A DNA stretch of 64,000 bases, from positions 108,523 through 172,522 of the forward strand of contig NZ_RKST01000014.1 in NCBI RefSeq assembly GCF_003934165.1. Reading direction: 5' to 3'. The notes under the pieces were generated by a model. It was not told where the DNA came from. It searched no databases and was given only the letters and a program-made list of their open reading frames with translations. A program made the translations under genes and the position numbers. This stretch comes from Borborobacter arsenicus. Lineage in GTDB: Bacteria; Pseudomonadota; Alphaproteobacteria; Rhizobiales; Rhizobiaceae. Shown here piece by piece: positions 61,046 to 64,000 of this stretch; position 1 is the stretch's first letter; each line of letters starts with the position of its first letter.

Positions 61046-62011
61046 GTGCTTGAAGCTCAAGTAGAGCCCTACAAGCGGCTCAGGGACAACATGTCCCAGC
61101 GCGACAGGAGTTTACGCGAGAAGGTCGTGTCGCTCGAGGAGGCAGCCTCATTCGTCCAGGACGGAATGAAGGTCGGCATCGGCGGTTCCACCATGTCGCG
61201 TACGCCGATGGCGCTGATCTGGGAACTGGTTCGGCAGCGCCGCAAGAACCTGTCCTGTTCGCGCAGCATCGTCTCGACCGATGGCGACTTGCTGTTCGGC
61301 TCCGGCGTTTCCGATCACATCATCACCAGCTGGTTTGCCCAGGGCATCCTGTGGGGCCTCTCCAAGGTGATGCGCCATCATGTCGAAAAGCAAGGCAAGC
61401 GTTACGAGGAGTGGAGCCATATGGGCGTCGGCATGCGCTTCCGTGCCGGCGGCATGGGCGTGCCCTTCCTGCCGATGCGCGCTATGCTCGGCTCCGATGT
61501 CCTGGCGCAACGGCCGGAGGCCAAGGAGATCGAGTGCCCGTTCACTGGCGAGCGTGTGCTGCTGGTGCCGGCGCTCAATCCGGATGTCGCGCTGATCCAT
61601 GTCCAGCGCTGTGATGCCTATGGCAACGCGCAGATCGACGGGCTCCAGTTCATGGACATCGACTTGGCCCTTGCGGCCGACCGGGTGATCCTGACCACCG
61701 AGCGGATCGTTTCAAACGACCAGATTCGCCGCGCGCCTGACCAGACGAAGATTCCCTTCTTCTGTGTCGATGCCGTGGTCGAGGTGCCTTACGGCTCGGC
61801 CCCGCATGAGTGCTACGGCCTCTACGAGCCGATGATGAAGCATCTGGAAGCCTATGTGCAGCAGGTCAATGCCGATCCGGTGGATGGCATGAAGACCTAT
61901 CTCGACCGCTACTTCCATGAGCCGAAGTCCTGGAACGACTATCTCGCCATGATCGGCATGGACGAACTTCTCGAGGCGAGCCAGCGCGGAAGGAGCATCT
62001 ACAATGACTGA
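61046..62011 (+). CDS. Class I CoA transferase, alpha subunit (GctA/IpdA-like)
   Basis: A 321-residue protein. A family segment is VSLEEAASFVQDGMKVGIGGSTMSRTPMALIWELVRQ; later, LVPALNPDVALIHVQRCDAYGNAQIDGLQFMDIDLALAADRVILTTERIV is the alpha-subunit core. It resembles glutaconate CoA-transferase A and the steroid-pathway protein IpdA. The start is GTG 61046 after GGAGG. It overlaps the beta-subunit gene by 8 bp. Confidence 0.88.
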   Translation: MLEAQVEPYKRLRDNMSQRDRSLREKVVSLEEAASFVQDGMKVGIGGSTMSRTPMALIWELVRQRRKNLSCSRSIVSTDGDLLFGSGVSDHIITSWFAQGILWGLSKVMRHHVEKQGKRYEEWSHMGVGMRFRAGGMGVPFLPMRAMLGSDVLAQRPEAKEIECPFTGERVLLVPALNPDVALIHVQRCDAYGNAQIDGLQFMDIDLALAADRVILTTERIVSNDQIRRAPDQTKIPFFCVDAVVEVPYGSAPHECYGLYEPMMKHLEAYVQQVNADPVDGMKTYLDRYFHEPKSWNDYLAMIGMDELLEASQRGRSIYND

Positions 62012-62774
62012 AGCGCGAAACTACACCGCAGCCGAAATCCTGCCGATCCTCAGTGCGCGGCAGTTGCGCGACGGGCAGGTGGTGTTCGCCGGGGTCGGCA
62101 CGCCGCTGCTGGCGGCGACGCTGGCCCAGCGCCTGAACTGCCCGCGGCTGACCATCCTGTTCGAGGGCGGCGTCGTCGGTGCCTTTGTCGAGCCGGGCAA
62201 ATTGCCGCCCTCGACCAATGACCAGCGCTGCACGCGACGCGCCAATATGGTGCTTGGCAGCTCCGATGTGCTGTTGTTGCTGCAGCGCGGCTATGTCGAT
62301 ATCGGCTTCATGGGTGGCGCGCAGATCGACCAGTTCGGCAATCTGAACTCGTCCTTCATCGGCGATCCGGCAAATCCCAAGACCCGTCTGCCCGGAACCG
62401 GCGGCGGCAACGACATTTCCAGTCTCACCAACATGATCGTCGCCATGAAGCATGAGAAGCGACGCTTCGTGGAGAATGTCGATTTCATCACCAGCCCGGG
62501 CTTCATTCGCGGCGGCACCAGCCGGCACGACAGCGGCCTGCCGGCGGGCGGCATGTTCCGGGTGATCACCGAACTAGCGATCTTCGGTTTCGATGAGAAG
62601 ACCAGACGCATGAAGGTCCTGGCCCTGAATCCCGGCGTGACGCGCGAGGAGGTTCAGGACAACACCGGCTTCAGGCTCGACTTCGATGACGAGATCGCCA
62701 TCACCGAGCCGCCGACCGAGACGGAGTTGCGGGTTTTGCGACAGCTCGATTCCGAGCGCCTGTTTATCGCCTGA
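62004..62774 (+). CDS. Class I CoA transferase, beta subunit (GctB/IpdB-like)
   Basis: A 256-residue beta subunit. Glu54 in TILFEGGVVGAF stands where glutaconate CoA-transferase has its catalytic Glu54, whereas IpdB proteins of steroid ring cleavage are described as lacking it. True CoA transfer is therefore more likely than hydrolysis. Further core: GYVDIGFMGGAQIDQFGNLNSSFIG and PGTGGGNDISSL. Confidence 0.87.
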   Translation: MTEARNYTAAEILPILSARQLRDGQVVFAGVGTPLLAATLAQRLNCPRLTILFEGGVVGAFVEPGKLPPSTNDQRCTRRANMVLGSSDVLLLLQRGYVDIGFMGGAQIDQFGNLNSSFIGDPANPKTRLPGTGGGNDISSLTNMIVAMKHEKRRFVENVDFITSPGFIRGGTSRHDSGLPAGGMFRVITELAIFGFDEKTRRMKVLALNPGVTREEVQDNTGFRLDFDDEIAITEPPTETELRVLRQLDSERLFIA

Positions 62775-62793
62775 TTTATTTGGAGGAAGATTG

Positions 62794-63753
62794 ATGACCA
62801 TGTTGTCCAACACGTTCGGCATTGCCGCTCGCAACTTCAAAGCCTACCCGGAAATGCCGAACGCGCGCGAGTTGATCGATTACGGCGTGCGGGTGGAGGA
62901 ACTCGGCTATGATTCCGTCTGGGTATGGGATCACATGCTGCTCGGCGTCGATCCGAATTTCCCGATCATCGATTCGCTAACGGTGCTCACCGGCATTGCC
63001 GCGCGCACCACGCGCATCAAGATGGGCACGGGCATCCTCGTCCTGCCGCTGCGCAATCCGGTTGCCCTGGCCAAGCAGCTCTCCAGCATGGATCAGCTTT
63101 CCGAGGGCCGCCTGGTGATGGGCATGGCGTCTGGCTGGTACAAGCGGGAGTTCGACGCTGTCGGCATTCCGTTCGAGAAGCGCGGCAAGATCATGGACGA
63201 AAACCTGGAGATCATGCGCCGGCTGTGGACCGAAGAGATGGTCAGCGGCGAATATATGAACCACAACATCTCCAAGGCGGTCATGTATCCCAAGCCCCAC
63301 CAGAAGGAGATCCCGATCCTGATCGGCGGCTATGTCGACCGGGTGCTCCAGCGGGCGGCGACCGTCGGCGACGGCTGGTTGACCTATTTCTACCGCGCAG
63401 AGGACTTCAAGAAGTCCTGGGACAAGATCCGCAATTACGCAAAGGAAGCCGGCAAGGATCCCGACAAGCTGATGAACGCCTCGCAGCTTCCGATCCGGGT
63501 CGGCAAGTCCAAGGCGGCCATTCAGGACGAAATGAACGATTGGCTGAACAAGGAGTGGGACTTCCCCGAGCACAGCGACTGCACGCGCGAAAGCGCGATC
63601 ATGGGCTCGGTCGACGAATGCGTCGAGCAGTTGCGCGAGCATATTGATGCTGGCGTCCAGAAGATCATCTTCGTCCCCTACAAATATGAGATGGAGCAGG
63701 TCGAGACGATCGCCAAGGAGATCATTCCCCGTTTGAAGGCGCTCCGCTCCTAA
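62794..63753 (+). CDS. LLM-class (luciferase-like) F420/flavin-dependent oxidoreductase
   Basis: A 319-residue TIM-barrel oxidoreductase of the luciferase-like superfamily: VRVEELGYDSVWVWDHMLL, TTRIKMGTGILVLPLRNPVALAKQLSSMDQLSEGRLVMGMASGWYKREFDAVGIPFEKRGKIMDE and GGYVDRVLQRAATVGDGWL. Members use F420 or FMN; the F420 operon directly upstream favours F420H2. GGAGGAAG precedes ATG 62794. It lies 19 bp after the CoA-transferase beta gene, so it likely acts on the same intermediate. Confidence 0.88.
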   Translation: MTMLSNTFGIAARNFKAYPEMPNARELIDYGVRVEELGYDSVWVWDHMLLGVDPNFPIIDSLTVLTGIAARTTRIKMGTGILVLPLRNPVALAKQLSSMDQLSEGRLVMGMASGWYKREFDAVGIPFEKRGKIMDENLEIMRRLWTEEMVSGEYMNHNISKAVMYPKPHQKEIPILIGGYVDRVLQRAATVGDGWLTYFYRAEDFKKSWDKIRNYAKEAGKDPDKLMNASQLPIRVGKSKAAIQDEMNDWLNKEWDFPEHSDCTRESAIMGSVDECVEQLREHIDAGVQKIIFVPYKYEMEQVETIAKEIIPRLKALRS

Positions 63754-63762
63754 TTCATCACA

Positions 63763-63790
63763 GGCCCCTTGCGTGCGAGCGCAAGGGGCC
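63763..63790 (+). terminator. Strong stem-loop after the LLM gene
   Basis: GGCCCCTTGCG (63763-63773) and CGCAAGGGGCC (63780-63790) form a perfect 11-bp stem with a 6-nt loop, 9 bp after the stop codon. No T-run follows, so termination may be partial and the M20 gene may still be co-expressed. Confidence 0.55.
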
Positions 63791-63821
63791 GCCGTCCATT
63801 CAAAAAGATCAGGAATTTCTC

Positions 63822-64000
63822 ATGACGACGCAGCGGCAGGCGATACTGGATACGATTGATCGGCACCGCGAGAAGGCGGTTGAGTTTCTGCAAAAGATGG
63901 TTGCGATCCCGAGCGTGACGGGGGACGAGGCGGCGATCCAGGCCTTTGTGGCCGAGTACATGACGGGGATCGGGCTTGCGGTGGACATGTGGGAGACGGA
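63822..64000 (+). CDS. M20-family metallohydrolase (ArgE/DapE/CPG2-like), 3' end outside window
   Basis: The first 59 residues of a longer protein: RHREKAVEFLQKMVAIPSVTGDEAAIQAFVAEYMTGIGLAVDMWE, the standard N-terminal helix and VAIPSVTGDE segment of M20 deacylases and carboxypeptidases, which hydrolyse amide bonds with two zinc ions. The metal ligands lie beyond the window. It follows the LLM gene in the same direction and may open a conjugated substrate of this pathway. Confidence 0.75.
   Translation, partial: MTTQRQAILDTIDRHREKAVEFLQKMVAIPSVTGDEAAIQAFVAEYMTGIGLAVDMWET

Overview
The window looks like a chromosome segment of an alphaproteobacterium of the order Hyphomicrobiales (Rhizobiales), probably Mesorhizobium/Aminobacter-like. 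This rests on gene content and regulatory style, not on a database match: high GC, the hrcA | rph-rdgB-hemW and rsmI-yraN housekeeping blocks, mbfA behind an Irr-type box, an EcfG-type stress promoter, and short palindromic intergenic repeats typical of rhizobia. No rRNA, tRNA or CRISPR array was recognised.

Layout. (1) 0.8-15.6 kb is a catabolic island. It has a branched-chain-type ABC transporter (794-5487), an IclR regulator, a flavin reductase, a citryl-CoA-lyase-like protein, a type III CoA transferase, both subunits of a LigAB-type extradiol ring-cleavage dioxygenase, a NitT/TauT-type ABC transporter, an amidohydrolase and a small DoxX-like membrane protein. Four copies of a 13-bp palindrome (TTCGNTNNNCGAA) lie before the first transporter, iclR, the enzyme operon and the second transporter, so the island reads as one IclR regulon. 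(2) 15.7-37.9 kb is mixed accessory and physiology: a variant SDR, PhoX, PAP2, SulP, ArsR/SRPBCC, a CYTH/C92-like pair, a CecR-YbhGFS-like efflux operon, iron/stress ferritin-like proteins, a TAXI-TRAP transporter, cysK and cytochrome b561/YceI. A 379-bp MITE-like element follows mbfA. (3) 37.9-44.2 kb is the conserved housekeeping block. (4) 44.3-46.5 kb holds an FGGY kinase and a PAS protein.

(5) 46.7-64.0 kb is the most unusual part. It holds a ferritin-like di-iron protein with a PDR-type reductase, a second complete branched-chain-type ABC transporter and a LysR regulator. These are followed by a full-looking coenzyme F420 set (F420:NADP oxidoreductase, cofE, cofD, cofC, fused cofGH), a class I CoA transferase, an LLM-class (F420/flavin) oxidoreductase and the start of an M20 hydrolase. 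Near-identical palindromes (CTTACTA-N4-TAGTAAG) precede the F420 operon and the CoA-transferase/LLM operon. I infer an inducible pathway that imports a compound, oxygenates it, reduces it with F420H2 and carries the product as a CoA ester. The substrate cannot be read from the sequence.

Several promoters can be read at base level: an IclR operator just after a predicted start site (6627), two apparently leaderless regulator mRNAs (22091 ArsR, 25033 TetR) with perfect palindromes at the promoter, an Irr-like box before mbfA (29262), and an EcfG promoter before a DUF892 gene (31306, minus).
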